From the NCBI GenBank assembly GCA_963780895.1, contig CAWAEG010000007.1, positions 768,603 through 832,602 on the forward strand: 64,000 bases of DNA, given 5' to 3'. The position numbers were made by a program, and so were the translations under genes. The notes beneath the pieces are model-generated. The model was not told the origin of the DNA, did not search any database, and saw only the letters and a program-made list of their open reading frames with translations. Numbering within the stretch: position 1 is the first letter of the stretch; the number at the start of each line of letters is the position of its first letter. This DNA is from DASQFI01 sp963780895. GTDB lineage: Bacteria > Acidobacteriota > Vicinamibacteria > Vicinamibacterales > SCN-69-37. Of this stretch, positions 45,623 through 55,590 are shown in pieces.

Positions 45623-45677
45623 AGACCTCGGGTTTCTTTTTGGGTGCGGTTCTCAGCAAAAAAGAAACCCGAGGTCT
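45623..45677. repeat. AGACCTCGGGTTTC hairpin
   Basis: Long perfect stem: AGACCTCGGGTTTCTTTTT (45623-45641) pairs with the complement ending at 45677 around a loop of about 16 bases. It differs from the GACCTC family but shares the outer bases. It lies in the divergent kdsB-icd gap and touches the kdsB start. Confidence 0.8.
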
Positions 45678-45898
45678 TCACTTATAATGTCGCGTTCGTG
45701 CGCGGCATGTCGGTGCCGCACCAGGTTGGTGCAAACCGCTCGATCGTCAGTAAACTTGCGGCGTTTTATCTCCGTGCCGTGGGTTTTCCACAAAGTTTTC
45801 CACAGATCCTGTGAACACCGTGTGAACCTCATCAGGGACGTGACCTAAACGAGCCGAGCGCGACGCGCGACTGAAGAGTCAGACGAGTTGGAGTGACG
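45678..45898 (+). promoter_or_regulatory. Upstream region of icd
   Basis: 221 bp without a gene. A perfect TATAAT is at 45683-45688, but the -35 region at the right distance is poor. Two tandem TTTTCCACA words (near 45785 and 45797) resemble DnaA boxes with one mismatch each. The ribosome site GGAG lies just before the icd ATG. Promoter function is a guess from the -10 hexamer. Confidence 0.35.
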
Positions 45899-47119
45899 AT
45901 GGCGAATAGCGAAGTGATTTCACGACGAGACGGATCGCTCGTCGTGCCCGACCGGCCGGCGATTCCATTCATCGAAGGCGACGGAACAGGACCGGACATC
46001 TGGCGCGCGAGCGTGCGCGTGTTCGACGCCGCGGTCGAACGCGCGTACGGCGAACGGCGGCGGATCGTCTGGCACGAAGTGCTCGCGGGAGAGAAAGCGT
46101 TCAAGCAAACGGGGAACTGGCTACCCGAAGAGACGCTCGCGGCGTTTCGCCAGTACCTCGTGGGCATCAAAGGACCTCTGACGACGCCGGTCGGCGGCGG
46201 CATTCGATCGCTGAACGTCGCGCTGCGTCAGGAGCTGGATCTTTACGTGTGCCTGCGGCCGGTCCGGTACTTCAAGGGGATGGAAACCCCCGTGAAGCGG
46301 CCGGACCAGGTCAACATGGTCATTTTTCGGGAGAACACCGAAGACATCTACGCGGGCATCGAGTTTCAGGACGGCACTGCCGACGTCGAAGAATTCAAGA
46401 AGGTCTTCGTCAAGGCGTTTCCGAAGCTCTACAAGAAGATCCGGTTCCCGGACACGGCCGGCATCGGCATCAAGCCAATCTCCCGCGAGGGCAGCGAACG
46501 GCTGATTCGCGCCGCGATGGACTTTGCCATCGCTCAGGGCCGGAAAAGCCTCACGCTCGTCCACAAAGGCAACATCATGAAGTTCACCGAGGGCGCCTTC
46601 CGTGACTGGGGCTACGAGCTGGCGAAACGGGAGTACGGCGCTACCGAGCTCGACGGCGGACCGTGGTGTCGGCTTCCGAACGGCATCATCATCAAGGACG
46701 TGATCGCCGACGCCTTCCTGCAGCAGATCCTCACCCGCCCGGCCGAATACGACGTGATCGCGACCTCGAATCTGAATGGCGATTACATCTCGGACGCGCT
46801 GGCCGCGCAGGTCGGCGGCATCGGCATCGCGCCCGGCGGGAACATCAACTACACGACGGGCCATGCCGTCTTCGAGGCGACCCACGGCACCGCGCCGAAG
46901 TATGCGAACCAGGACAAGGTCAATCCGGGCTCGGTGATTCTCTCCGGCGAGATGATGCTGCGCTACATGGGCTGGACCGAAGCCGCAGATCTCGTCATCG
47001 GCTCGCTCGAGAAGACGATTGCCGCGAGGCAGGTGACATACGATCTCGCCAGGCTCATCGAAGGCGCGAAGGAACTGAAGACGTCGGAGTTTGCCGACGC
47101 GATGATTGGGAACATGTAG
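45899..47119 (+). CDS. icd: NADP-type isocitrate dehydrogenase
   Basis: 406 residues from ATG 45899 (a GTG two codons upstream is possible). It oxidises isocitrate to 2-oxoglutarate. IPFIEGDGTGPDIW, the substrate loop GGGIRSLNVALRQELDLYVC, IFRENTEDIYAGIEF and the metal/cofactor segment DVIATSNLNGDYISDALAAQ with HGTAPKYANQDKVNPGSVIL are present. Length and motifs match the E. coli-like homodimer. It opens a run of TCA-cycle genes. Confidence 0.95.
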   Translation: MANSEVISRRDGSLVVPDRPAIPFIEGDGTGPDIWRASVRVFDAAVERAYGERRRIVWHEVLAGEKAFKQTGNWLPEETLAAFRQYLVGIKGPLTTPVGGGIRSLNVALRQELDLYVCLRPVRYFKGMETPVKRPDQVNMVIFRENTEDIYAGIEFQDGTADVEEFKKVFVKAFPKLYKKIRFPDTAGIGIKPISREGSERLIRAAMDFAIAQGRKSLTLVHKGNIMKFTEGAFRDWGYELAKREYGATELDGGPWCRLPNGIIIKDVIADAFLQQILTRPAEYDVIATSNLNGDYISDALAAQVGGIGIAPGGNINYTTGHAVFEATHGTAPKYANQDKVNPGSVILSGEMMLRYMGWTEAADLVIGSLEKTIAARQVTYDLARLIEGAKELKTSEFADAMIGNM

Positions 47120-47125
47120 GGCGCA

Positions 47126-47164
47126 GGGGACGGGTTTCGCATGCCGTAAGGCAAACCCGTCCCC
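47126..47164. repeat. GGGGACGGG hairpin between icd and mdh
   Basis: GGGGACGGGTTT pairs perfectly with AAACCCGTCCCC (12 bp); the loop itself contains GCC-N4-GGC. It lies 7 bp after the icd stop and has no T-tract. Related outer sequence occurs at 22690 and 48549. Confidence 0.8.
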
Positions 47165-47191
47165 GGAGTGCGCGCATTTCAGGGAGCTCTT

Positions 47192-48133
<942 letters not shown>

Positions 48134-48447
48134 GTAAGGCCTTTCCGTTCGTGGGAGTCTTTGCTTACGTTCGTGACGATCGCAGTGCTGCTTTTGATCG
48201 TCGATCCGAGAACCGCCGCCCGAGATGAGTAGCAGAACATCGACATTCTTGTTAAGGCCAGGCTTCACCGCCCTCCGTCGCGGGACACATCTGTGGCGAG
48301 TGCCCACGAAATTCGGCCACGTGGTAACGGTGCCGGATCTTGCGGGCGCGATTCTGGCAGAACCTCGCGTGAACAGGGCACGGTGCACCGAATCGTCTAC
48401 GGGCACGTGCTTTGCAGCCCGGCCTCTTCGCTCTCAGGGGCTGGCCC
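48134..48447. other. Gap between mdh and sucC with a possible tiny membrane ORF
   Basis: 314 bp with no clear gene. A 23-codon ORF from TTG 48161 to the stop at 48232 reads LTFVTIAVLLLIVDPRTA after its first residue, a single hydrophobic helix, with GGGAG five bases upstream. It is too short to be sure. The rest shows no promoter or RNA structure that I can recognise. Confidence 0.3.
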
Positions 48448-48549
48448 ATGACACCAATCTTCAGCATCGCCGGTTGCGTCCTGCTCTTCGTCGGGCTCTG
48501 CGCGGCCGTCGTGAACCTGGCCAAAGACGACACTTCTGTCAGGAGGTAG
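48448..48549 (+). CDS. Possible small single-helix membrane protein
   Basis: 33 codons from ATG 48448. The chain is mostly one hydrophobic helix (FSIAGCVLLFVGLCAAVVNL) with a short charged tail (KDDTSVRR). A weak purine run (CAGGGG) lies nine bases upstream. It ends at the base of the large hairpin at 48549-48662, upstream of sucC. Nothing else supports expression, so this is a tentative call. Confidence 0.35.
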   Translation: MTPIFSIAGCVLLFVGLCAAVVNLAKDDTSVRR

Positions 48550-48662
48550 GGGACGGGACTTTTTTCCACAGGTTTCAACAACCAGGGGACAGACGTCGGG
48601 GAGTAAATCCCCCGACGTCTGTCCCCTTTCTGTTGAAACCTGTGGAAAAAAGTCCCGTCCCC
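48549..48662. repeat. Large nested hairpin before sucC
   Basis: 114 bp. The outer stem of about 32 bp starts GGGGACGGGACTTTTTTCCA and is matched exactly at the right end (ending AGTCCCGTCCCC). An inner stem GGGGACAGACGTCGGGG pairs with CCCCGACGTCTGTCCCC around an 8-base loop. It lies 17 bp before the sucC ATG. The near-perfect pairing over this length suggests a recent mobile or amplified repeat rather than a simple terminator. Confidence 0.9.
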
Positions 48663-48679
48663 CCCTACACTCGCGGCCG

Positions 48680-49840
48680 ATGAAGATTCACGAATACCAG
48701 GGCAAGGAGATCCTCAGAAAGTACGGCGTCCCGCTTCCGAAAGGCGGCGTCGTGTTCACGCCGGAAGAAGCCAGGCACACCGCGGTCGCGCTCGGCGGGA
48801 AAACCGTCGTCGTCAAAGCGCAGATTCATGCGGGCGGACGCGGCAAAGGCGGCGGCGTGAAGGTCGTCAAGAATCCGGACGAAGCGCAGGAAGCCGCGAA
48901 GAAGATCCTCGGCATGCAGCTCGTCACGCATCAGACCGGACCCGAAGGCCGGAAGGTCGGCAGGCTTCTCGTGGAAGAGGGTCTGGCGATCGCGCGAGAG
49001 CTCTATCTCGGCATGGTCGTCGATCGATCGACGCGCCGGCCGGTCCTCATGGCGAGCCCCGACGGCGGCATGGAGATCGAAAAGGTCGCCGCGGAAACGC
49101 CGGATCGCATCTTCAAGGTGTTTCTCGACCCGGCGCTCGGCCTTCAGGCGTTCCAGGCTCGCCAGCTGGCGTTCGCGCTGGAACTCAAGGGCGATCAGAT
49201 CGGCAAAGCCACCCGGCTGATGAACGCCGTGGTGCAGGCCTTTCTCGCCAGCGACGCGTCGCTCATCGAGATCAATCCCCTGATCGTCACAGCGTCGGGC
49301 GACCTCGTCGCGCTCGACGCCAAGGTGACCTTCGACGACAACGCGCTGTACCGCCATCCCGAATACAGGGAGCTGCGCGACCTCGGCGAAGAAGATCCGC
49401 TCGAGATCGAAGCGTCGAAGTACTCGCTCAATTACATCAAGCTCGACGGATCGATCGGCTGCATGGTCAACGGCGCGGGCCTTGCCATGGCGACGATGGA
49501 CATCATCAAGCTGGCGGGCGGGGAACCGGCGAACTTCCTCGACGTTGGCGGCGGCGCCAACGCCGAGCAGATCAAGAACGCGTTTCGCATCCTGACGTCC
49601 GACCCCGCGGTCCGCGCGGTGCTCATCAACATCTTCGGCGGCATCCTCCGGTGCGACGTGCTGGCCCAGGGCGTCATCGAGGCCGTCAAGGACCTCGGCG
49701 TTCGCGTGCCGATCGTGATCCGGATGGAAGGCACCAACGTGGAGCTTGGCAAGCAGATGCTTCGCGAGAGCGGGCTCAATTTCACGACTGCGGACTCGAT
49801 GGGCGAGGCGGCCGAAAAAGTGGTCGCGTTGGCGACGTAA
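48680..49840 (+). CDS. sucC: Succinyl-CoA synthetase beta subunit
   Basis: 386 residues. KIHEYQGKEILRKYGVPLPK opens the ATP-grasp domain; VVKAQIHAGGRGKGGGVKVV, LIEINPLIVTASGDLVALDA and the C-terminal GGGANAEQIKNAFRIL and FGGILRCDVLAQGVIEAVKD are typical. With SucD it makes ATP or GTP while converting succinyl-CoA to succinate. sucD follows after 9 bp. Confidence 0.97.
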   Translation: MKIHEYQGKEILRKYGVPLPKGGVVFTPEEARHTAVALGGKTVVVKAQIHAGGRGKGGGVKVVKNPDEAQEAAKKILGMQLVTHQTGPEGRKVGRLLVEEGLAIARELYLGMVVDRSTRRPVLMASPDGGMEIEKVAAETPDRIFKVFLDPALGLQAFQARQLAFALELKGDQIGKATRLMNAVVQAFLASDASLIEINPLIVTASGDLVALDAKVTFDDNALYRHPEYRELRDLGEEDPLEIEASKYSLNYIKLDGSIGCMVNGAGLAMATMDIIKLAGGEPANFLDVGGGANAEQIKNAFRILTSDPAVRAVLINIFGGILRCDVLAQGVIEAVKDLGVRVPIVIRMEGTNVELGKQMLRESGLNFTTADSMGEAAEKVVALAT

Positions 49841-49849
49841 CTCACTACC

Positions 49850-50725
49850 ATGGCCGTCCTCATCGACAAGAACACTCGTCTGCTGGTGCAGGGCCTGACC
49901 GGCCGCGAAGGCACCTTTCACGCGAAACAAGCCCAGGCGTACGGCACGACCGTCGTTGGCGGCGTCACGCCAGGCAAAGGCGGAACGACGCACGAAGGCT
50001 GGCCGGTCTTCGACACCGTCCGGGAGGCGATCGAGAAGACGGGCGCGAACGCGTCGGTGATCTTCGTGCCGCCGGCCGGCGGCGCCGACGCGATCATGGA
50101 AGCCGCCGACGCGGGTCTGCCGCTTGCGGTGTGCATCACCGAGGGCATTCCCGTCGTGGACATGATGCGAGCCCTGACGTTCCTCGATCACACCAGGATG
50201 CGCCTCGTCGGTCCGAACTGTCCGGGCGTCATTACCGCGGGCCAGGCCAAGGCCGGAATCATCCCGGGCCATATCTGCAAGCCCGGCCGGGTCGGGATCG
50301 TCTCGAAGAGCGGCACGCTGACCTACGAAGCGATACATCAGCTCACTGGCCTCGGCCTGGGCCAGACGACGTGCATCGGGATCGGCGGTGATCCGCTCAT
50401 CGGCACGTCGTTCATCGACGCGCTGAAGCTCTTCGCCGACGATCCAGAAACGGAAGCGGTCGTCCTGATCGGCGAGATCGGAGGCAGCGCGGAGGAAGAG
50501 GCCGCGCAGTTCATCCACACGTCGTTCAAGAAGCCGATCGTCGGATTCATCGCGGGCCAGACGGCGCCGCCCGGCCGCCGGATGGGCCACGCCGGCGCGA
50601 TCATCGCGGGCGGAAAGGGCACGGCGGCCGAGAAAATGCAGGCGCTCACCGCGGCCGGCGTGCGCGTCGTGAAGAGTCCGGCGGACCTCGGCCGCGCGGC
50701 CGCCGAGGCCCTCGGGCACCGATAA
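49850..50725 (+). CDS. sucD: Succinyl-CoA synthetase alpha subunit
   Basis: 291 residues. AVLIDKNTRLLVQGLTGREG, the CoA-binding fold GGVTPGKGGTTHEGWPVFDT, GPNCPGVITAGQAKAGIIPG and the phospho-histidine in RRMGHAGAIIAGGKGTAAEK are present. It forms the heterodimer with SucC. Confidence 0.97.
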   Translation: MAVLIDKNTRLLVQGLTGREGTFHAKQAQAYGTTVVGGVTPGKGGTTHEGWPVFDTVREAIEKTGANASVIFVPPAGGADAIMEAADAGLPLAVCITEGIPVVDMMRALTFLDHTRMRLVGPNCPGVITAGQAKAGIIPGHICKPGRVGIVSKSGTLTYEAIHQLTGLGLGQTTCIGIGGDPLIGTSFIDALKLFADDPETEAVVLIGEIGGSAEEEAAQFIHTSFKKPIVGFIAGQTAPPGRRMGHAGAIIAGGKGTAAEKMQALTAAGVRVVKSPADLGRAAAEALGHR

Positions 50726-50758
50726 TCCACGCTATACTTTCTCGATCAGCAAGGCGGG

Positions 50759-50890
50759 CTGCGACGGCCGACCCCGGTTTCGTTCGCGAGGGTGAAAATG
50801 ACCTCAGAGGTCTTGGAAGTGCTCTCGACGTACGACCTCTGAGGTCATTTTCCCGCCCGAACGAAACCTGATGCCGGTCGTCGCAGTCCG
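50759..50890. repeat. GACCTC-type hairpin, copy 3, in a longer imperfect stem
   Basis: Core arms GAAAATGACCTCAGAGGTC (50794-50812) and complement (50834-50852) are perfect. The stem extends outward with mismatches: CTGCGACGG and GGTTTCGTTCG on the left against CGAACGAAACC and CGTCGCAG on the right, for about 60 bp per arm. It fills the gap between sucD and korA. Confidence 0.8.
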
Positions 50891-50907
50891 CCTGTGCCTA
50901 TGCAGTC

Positions 50908-52752
50908 ATGAGTTCACCTCTGCCGAGCGTCGAGCCCGCCGAAACCGCCGAACGGTCGCACGTCGTCAACGATTTCAGCATTCAAATCGCGACGGTGAAC
51001 GGTTCGGGCAGCCAGACCGCGAACCTCGTGCTGTTGCGGTCCATCTTTCAGATGGGCGTGCCGGTCTCGGGCAAGAATCTCTTCCCGTCGAACATCGCCG
51101 GGCTCCCGACGTGGTACACCATTCGGGCGAACCACCGGGGTTACGTCAGCCGGAAGAAGGAGATCGACTTCCTGGTGGCGATGAACCAGGAAACGGCTCG
51201 CGAGGACGTGATCGCGCTCGAGCCGGGCCGCGCGGTCGTCTACGACGAGCCGCTCAAGCTCGACGCGCTTCGCGGCGACCTGATCTTCTACCCGGTGCCG
51301 TTCGACAAGATCGTCGCCGCGGTCTGTCCGGACGCGAAGCTGCGCCGGCTCGTCAAGAACATGATCTACGACGGGATCCTGGCCCAGCTTCTGTCAATCG
51401 AGCTCAAGGAGATGGAGATCGCGCTCGGACGGCAGCTCGGCAAGAAGCCGAAGGCGATGCAGCTGAACATGGGCGCGCTCGAGGCCGGCGCGAAATACGC
51501 CGCCGAGCACCTCGAGAAGCGCGATCCGTACCGCGTCGGACGGATGGACAAGACCGCCGGCCAGATTCTGGTCGATGGCAACGCAGCCGCCGCGATGGGC
51601 TGCATGTTCGCCGGCGTCACCGTGGTGGCGTGGTATCCGATCACGCCGTCGTCATCCCTGCCCGAGACGCTCATCAGCTACATGCGGAAGTACCGCATGG
51701 ACAAGGAAACAGGGAAGGCGACATTCGCCATCGTGCAGGCCGAAGATGAGATTGCCGCGCTCGGCATGGTGGTCGGCGCGACGTGGGCCGGCGCGCGTGC
51801 AATGACCTCGACGTCCGGCCCGGGCATCTCGCTGATGTCCGAGTTCGCGGGCCTGGCGTACTACGCGGAGCTCCCGGCGGTCGTGTTCGACATTCAACGC
51901 ATCGGGCCGTCCACGGGGCTGCCCACACGCACGTCACAAGGCGATCTGCTCTTCGTCGCGCTCAACTCGCACGGCGATACGCGTCACGTGATGCTGCTCC
52001 CGGCGTCTGTCGAGGAATGCTACGAGATGTCGATGGAGGCGTTCGACCTCGCGGAGCGGCTGCAGACGATCGTCTACGTGATGTCCGACCTCGATCTCGG
52101 CATGAACACGTGGATGTCCGAGCCGTTCACGTACCCCGACAAGCCGCTCGATCGCGGCAAGGTGCTCGACGAGGCCAAGGTCCGGGAGCTGGGGGCCGCG
52201 TGGGGCCGCTACAAGGACGTGGACGGGGACGGCATTCCGTGGCGGTCGTTGCCCGGCACCAACGCGCCCGGGTACTTCACCCGCGGATCCGGGCACAACG
52301 AGCTCGCGCAATACACCGAGCGGCCCGACGACTACGTGCGGAACCTCGACCGGCTCGCGAGGAAGTTCGATACGGCTCGCACGCTGGTACCGCGCCCGGT
52401 GATCGAGGATGCGAACGATCCGGAAGCGAAGATCGGAATCATCGGGTTTGGATCGAGCCACTGGGCGATCCAGGAATCGCGCGATCAATTGCGCGAAGAG
52501 GCCGGCATCCGGGCGGCGTACCTGCGGCTCCGGGCGTTTCCGTTCACGCCTGAGGTGGACGAGTTCATCCGCACGTTCGATCGGGTGTACATCGTCGAGC
52601 AGAACCGCGACGCGCAGATGCTGAAGCTGCTCCTCATAGACGGGGAAGCGCTGCTCGCCGCGCGGCTTCGCAGCGTGCTGCACTACAACGGTCTGCCGAT
52701 CGACGCGCGCAGCATCACGGACGAGATCCTGAAGCAGGAACCCACGACATGA
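50908..52752 (+). CDS. korA: 2-oxoglutarate:ferredoxin oxidoreductase, alpha subunit (gamma-alpha fusion)
   Basis: 614 residues. Residues about 20-195 form the gamma domain (IATVNGSGSQTANLVLLRSI, FPSNIAGLPTWYTIRAN), followed by the alpha domain with VVAWYPITPSSSLPETLISY, FAIVQAEDEIAALGMVVGAT and MTSTSGPGISLMSEF. The gamma-alpha fusion with a separate small beta subunit is the two-subunit KorAB type that oxidises 2-oxoglutarate to succinyl-CoA in many aerobes. Being next to sucCD supports 2-oxoglutarate as the substrate. Its stop overlaps the korB start by 4 bp. Confidence 0.9.
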   Translation: MSSPLPSVEPAETAERSHVVNDFSIQIATVNGSGSQTANLVLLRSIFQMGVPVSGKNLFPSNIAGLPTWYTIRANHRGYVSRKKEIDFLVAMNQETAREDVIALEPGRAVVYDEPLKLDALRGDLIFYPVPFDKIVAAVCPDAKLRRLVKNMIYDGILAQLLSIELKEMEIALGRQLGKKPKAMQLNMGALEAGAKYAAEHLEKRDPYRVGRMDKTAGQILVDGNAAAAMGCMFAGVTVVAWYPITPSSSLPETLISYMRKYRMDKETGKATFAIVQAEDEIAALGMVVGATWAGARAMTSTSGPGISLMSEFAGLAYYAELPAVVFDIQRIGPSTGLPTRTSQGDLLFVALNSHGDTRHVMLLPASVEECYEMSMEAFDLAERLQTIVYVMSDLDLGMNTWMSEPFTYPDKPLDRGKVLDEAKVRELGAAWGRYKDVDGDGIPWRSLPGTNAPGYFTRGSGHNELAQYTERPDDYVRNLDRLARKFDTARTLVPRPVIEDANDPEAKIGIIGFGSSHWAIQESRDQLREEAGIRAAYLRLRAFPFTPEVDEFIRTFDRVYIVEQNRDAQMLKLLLIDGEALLAARLRSVLHYNGLPIDARSITDEILKQEPTT

Positions 52753-53795
52753 CAGACTCCACCACTCCCGCTCCCGGCAAGCGCACCAACCGCATCAACC
52801 TCGACGTGTCGTCGTATCGCGGCAGCAAGACGACGCTGTGCGCGGGGTGCGGACACAATGCGATCTCCGAGCGGATCATCGACGCGTTCTTCGAGATGGG
52901 CGTGGACCCCAAACAGGTGCTCAAGCTCTCGGGCATCGGCTGCTCGAGCAAGAGCCCGGCGTATTTTCTGAACCCGTCGCACGGGTTCAATTCCGTCCAC
53001 GGGCGGATGCCGTCGGTCGCAACCGGCGCGATACTGGCCAACCGCGGCATGCTGGCGATTGGCGTGAGCGGCGACGGCGACACTGGCGCCATCGGCATCG
53101 GCCAGTTCGTGCACCTGATGCGGCGCAACCTGCCGCTCATCTACATCATCGAGGACAACGGCTGCTACGGCCTGACGAAAGGGCAGTTCTCGCCAACCGC
53201 TGACCTGGGATCGAAGGCGAAGAACGGCGTCGTGAACGACCTGCCGCCGATCGACACCTGTGCGCTCGCCATCGAGCTGGGCGCGTCGTTCGTGGCGCGT
53301 TCGTTCTCCGGCGACAAGAAGCAGCTCCTGACGGTGCTCAAAGCAGCGATTTCCCATCGAGGCACGTCGATGATCGACGTCATCTCGCCGTGCGTCACGT
53401 TCAACGACCACGACGGCTCGACGAAGAGCTACTCGTACGTCAAGGATCACGACGAGCCGCTGGGCGAGATCAGCTTCGTGCCGTACTTCGAGGACATCAG
53501 CGTCGAGTACGAGCCGGGATCGACGACCGCGGTCAAGCTGCACGACGGATCGCAGCTCTATCTCCGCAAGGTGGCCGAGGACTACAACCCGTCCGACAAG
53601 ATCTCGGCGCTGCGTCTCCTGCACGAGACCGCGCGGCGCGGAGAGTTCGCGACCGGCATTATCTACATCGAGCCGGACAAGGACGACTTCATCGACACGC
53701 TGAACCTGGTGGAGTCGCCGCTCGCCATGCTGCCGCAGGACAAGGTCCGGCCCGGCCGGGCCGTCCTGGACGAGATCATGGAAAGCCTCCGGTAA
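52749..53795 (+). CDS. korB: 2-oxoglutarate:ferredoxin oxidoreductase, beta subunit
   Basis: 348 residues. The thiamine-diphosphate site is GVSGDGDTGAIGIGQFVHLM with IIEDNGCYGLTKGQFSPTAD, and the iron-sulfur/active-site cysteines include LCAGCGHNAISERII and GIGCSSKSPAYF. Together with KorA it passes electrons to ferredoxin rather than NAD. No ferredoxin gene lies next to it. Confidence 0.92.
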   Translation: MTDSTTPAPGKRTNRINLDVSSYRGSKTTLCAGCGHNAISERIIDAFFEMGVDPKQVLKLSGIGCSSKSPAYFLNPSHGFNSVHGRMPSVATGAILANRGMLAIGVSGDGDTGAIGIGQFVHLMRRNLPLIYIIEDNGCYGLTKGQFSPTADLGSKAKNGVVNDLPPIDTCALAIELGASFVARSFSGDKKQLLTVLKAAISHRGTSMIDVISPCVTFNDHDGSTKSYSYVKDHDEPLGEISFVPYFEDISVEYEPGSTTAVKLHDGSQLYLRKVAEDYNPSDKISALRLLHETARRGEFATGIIYIEPDKDDFIDTLNLVESPLAMLPQDKVRPGRAVLDEIMESLR

Positions 53796-53925
53796 ACAGC
53801 ACCCGGCCGGGTTCCGGCCGGCAGACAGGCTTCAGACCAGCCGGCCGGTCTGGCCGTCGTAATGCGCGACGGCGGACGCTTCATGATCCGATAATGGCGG
53901 CTTCGACCCGTCCATGGGAGGCGTT

Positions 53926-54675
53926 ATGAGCGCGCGACTGGCTTTCGCACTGGCGGCATCGTTCACGGTGGCGGTTTCCGCGCAGCAGACGCCCCCGCAA
54001 CAGCAGGAACAGCCCTACCGGCCGGGTCCCGCCATCGAGAACCCGGCACCGATCAAATCGGTTCAACCGAAGTACCCACGCGATGCGATGACGAACCGGA
54101 TTGAGGGTACCGTCGAGATCGAGGCCGTCGTCATGCCTGACGGCACGGTAGGGCAGGTGCAGGTCGTCAAGTCGCTTGACGCCTTCCATGGTCTCGACAA
54201 CGAGGCGATGGCCGCGGCCAAACAGTGGCTGTTCCGGCCGGGCGTGCGCAAGAGCGACGGTCGGGCGGTGCCGGTGATCGTGACGATCATCCTCGAGTTC
54301 CGGCTGGGGCCCTCCCCGACGCTCGTGGACGCCGTGGCGCCGGCGACGGCCATCGCAGGCGATGACTTCTATCAGGACACCCATCCGCTGCAGGATCCCA
54401 AGGTCGTGCGGCCGAGAGTCATTCGATCGGTCCAGCCGAAGTACACCTCCGAAGCCATGCGCAACAAGCTGCAGGGCACGGTCGAAGTGGAAGCCGTGAT
54501 TGGCACGGACGGCAAGGTCATGCGGGCGCGGCTGAAGAACTCGATCGATTCCAAGTTCGGTCTGGACGACAACGCCCTCGAGGCGGCGAAAAGCTGGGTC
54601 TTCGAACCGGCGACGCTGAACGGCCAGCCGGTCCCTGTTGCCATCCAGCTGACGCTCGAATTCCGACTCCACTGA
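53926..54675 (+). CDS. Exported protein with two TonB_C domains
   Basis: 249 residues from ATG 53926, chosen over ATG 53914 because GGGAGG is five bases upstream. A signal peptide (LAFALAASFTVAVSAQ) is followed by two TonB C-terminal domains: IKSVQPKYPRDAMTNRIEGT...WLFRPG, and IRSVQPKYTSEAMRNKLQGT...WVFEPATLNGQPVPVAIQLT. Typical TonB has one such domain, a membrane anchor and a Pro-rich spacer; here there is only the signal peptide, so it is probably periplasmic. Function unknown; it forms a pair with the next gene. Confidence 0.85.
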   Translation: MSARLAFALAASFTVAVSAQQTPPQQQEQPYRPGPAIENPAPIKSVQPKYPRDAMTNRIEGTVEIEAVVMPDGTVGQVQVVKSLDAFHGLDNEAMAAAKQWLFRPGVRKSDGRAVPVIVTIILEFRLGPSPTLVDAVAPATAIAGDDFYQDTHPLQDPKVVRPRVIRSVQPKYTSEAMRNKLQGTVEVEAVIGTDGKVMRARLKNSIDSKFGLDDNALEAAKSWVFEPATLNGQPVPVAIQLTLEFRLH

Positions 54676-54690
54676 CGTCGCGTTTCGGCA

Positions 54691-55491
54691 ATGGTTCGTA
54701 CGACGGTCGGCGTCCTGCTCGTGGCGACCGCGCTCGCCGTGGCGCCGGTGCTCGCACAGCAGGCGAATCAGCCCTTCGGAGCAGGCGCCTATCGCGCGAA
54801 CGAGCCGGGGCTGATCAAACCACGCCTGCTGAAGCAGATCCCGCCGAACTATCCCAGCGTCGCGAAGAATGCGAGCGTCGCAGGGGACGTCGAGCTCGAA
54901 GCGGTGATCAATCCGGATGGCAAGGTCGGCGACGTGCGCATCGTCCGGTCGCTCGACAAGCGGTTCGGGCTCGACGACGAGGCCGTTCGGGTGGCGAAGC
55001 TCTGGCTCTTCGAGCCCGCGAGGAAAGACGGATTTCCGGTGCCGGTGATCGTGACGATCGTCGTCCAGTTCAAGCTGCGCGCGGGTCCGTCCGGGGCCGG
55101 TCCCGCGATCGGCGTGCCGTCGGGGACGTTCACGGCCAGCGCGGGGCAGACTGGCGCCGACGAGTCGGACCTGGAGTTCTTCCGGGGTTCGTACACGAAG
55201 ATCGATCCGGGTGTCGAGGAGCCGAAAGTGAAGAAAACGGTGCCGCCTCGGCCTCCGCGCGCCGGCACTGGACCGGCCGGGCAGGTCGAGCTCGATGCCA
55301 TCGTGCTCCCCGATGGCACCGTGGGCAAAGCTCGCGTCTCGCGTTCGATGGACAAGCAGATCGGGCTCGAGGGGTTCGATGCCGCCGCCCTCGACGCCGT
55401 CAGGCAGTGGCTCTTCGAACCTGGCAAGAAGGATGGCGTTGCGGCGCCGATCGCGATCAAGCTCGTGATCGAGTTCCCCAGCCGCGACTGA
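54691..55491 (+). CDS. Second exported protein with two TonB_C domains
   Basis: 266 residues. Signal peptide VGVLLVATALAVAPVLAQ. The first TonB_C domain reads KPRLLKQIPPNYPSVAKNAS...LWLFEPARKDGFPVPVIV and the second VKKTVPPRPPRAGTGPAGQV...QWLFEPGKKDGVAAPIAI. The second lacks the usual YP motif. It lies 15 bp after its paralogue, so the pair arose by duplication. Neither has a membrane helix apart from the signal peptide. Confidence 0.85.
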   Translation: MVRTTVGVLLVATALAVAPVLAQQANQPFGAGAYRANEPGLIKPRLLKQIPPNYPSVAKNASVAGDVELEAVINPDGKVGDVRIVRSLDKRFGLDDEAVRVAKLWLFEPARKDGFPVPVIVTIVVQFKLRAGPSGAGPAIGVPSGTFTASAGQTGADESDLEFFRGSYTKIDPGVEEPKVKKTVPPRPPRAGTGPAGQVELDAIVLPDGTVGKARVSRSMDKQIGLEGFDAAALDAVRQWLFEPGKKDGVAAPIAIKLVIEFPSRD

Positions 55492-55590
55492 CCCCGGTAG
55501 TGGGCTCCTTTCATTTTCAAAGTAGCCCACTACCCTGACCTCCGCGTTCCCGCGGATCGCTGCGACCCGCAATGTTATGATCGCCGCAGG

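Noticed and set aside
45785..45806. Origin of replication from two DnaA-box-like TTTTCCACA words
   Set aside because: Only two imperfect boxes, no AT-rich unwinding region, and no dnaA, dnaN, gidA or parA genes nearby.
48665..50719. A 684-codon minus-strand frame opposite sucC and sucD
   Set aside because: Antisense shadow of sucCD; no family features and very high Arg/Asp content.
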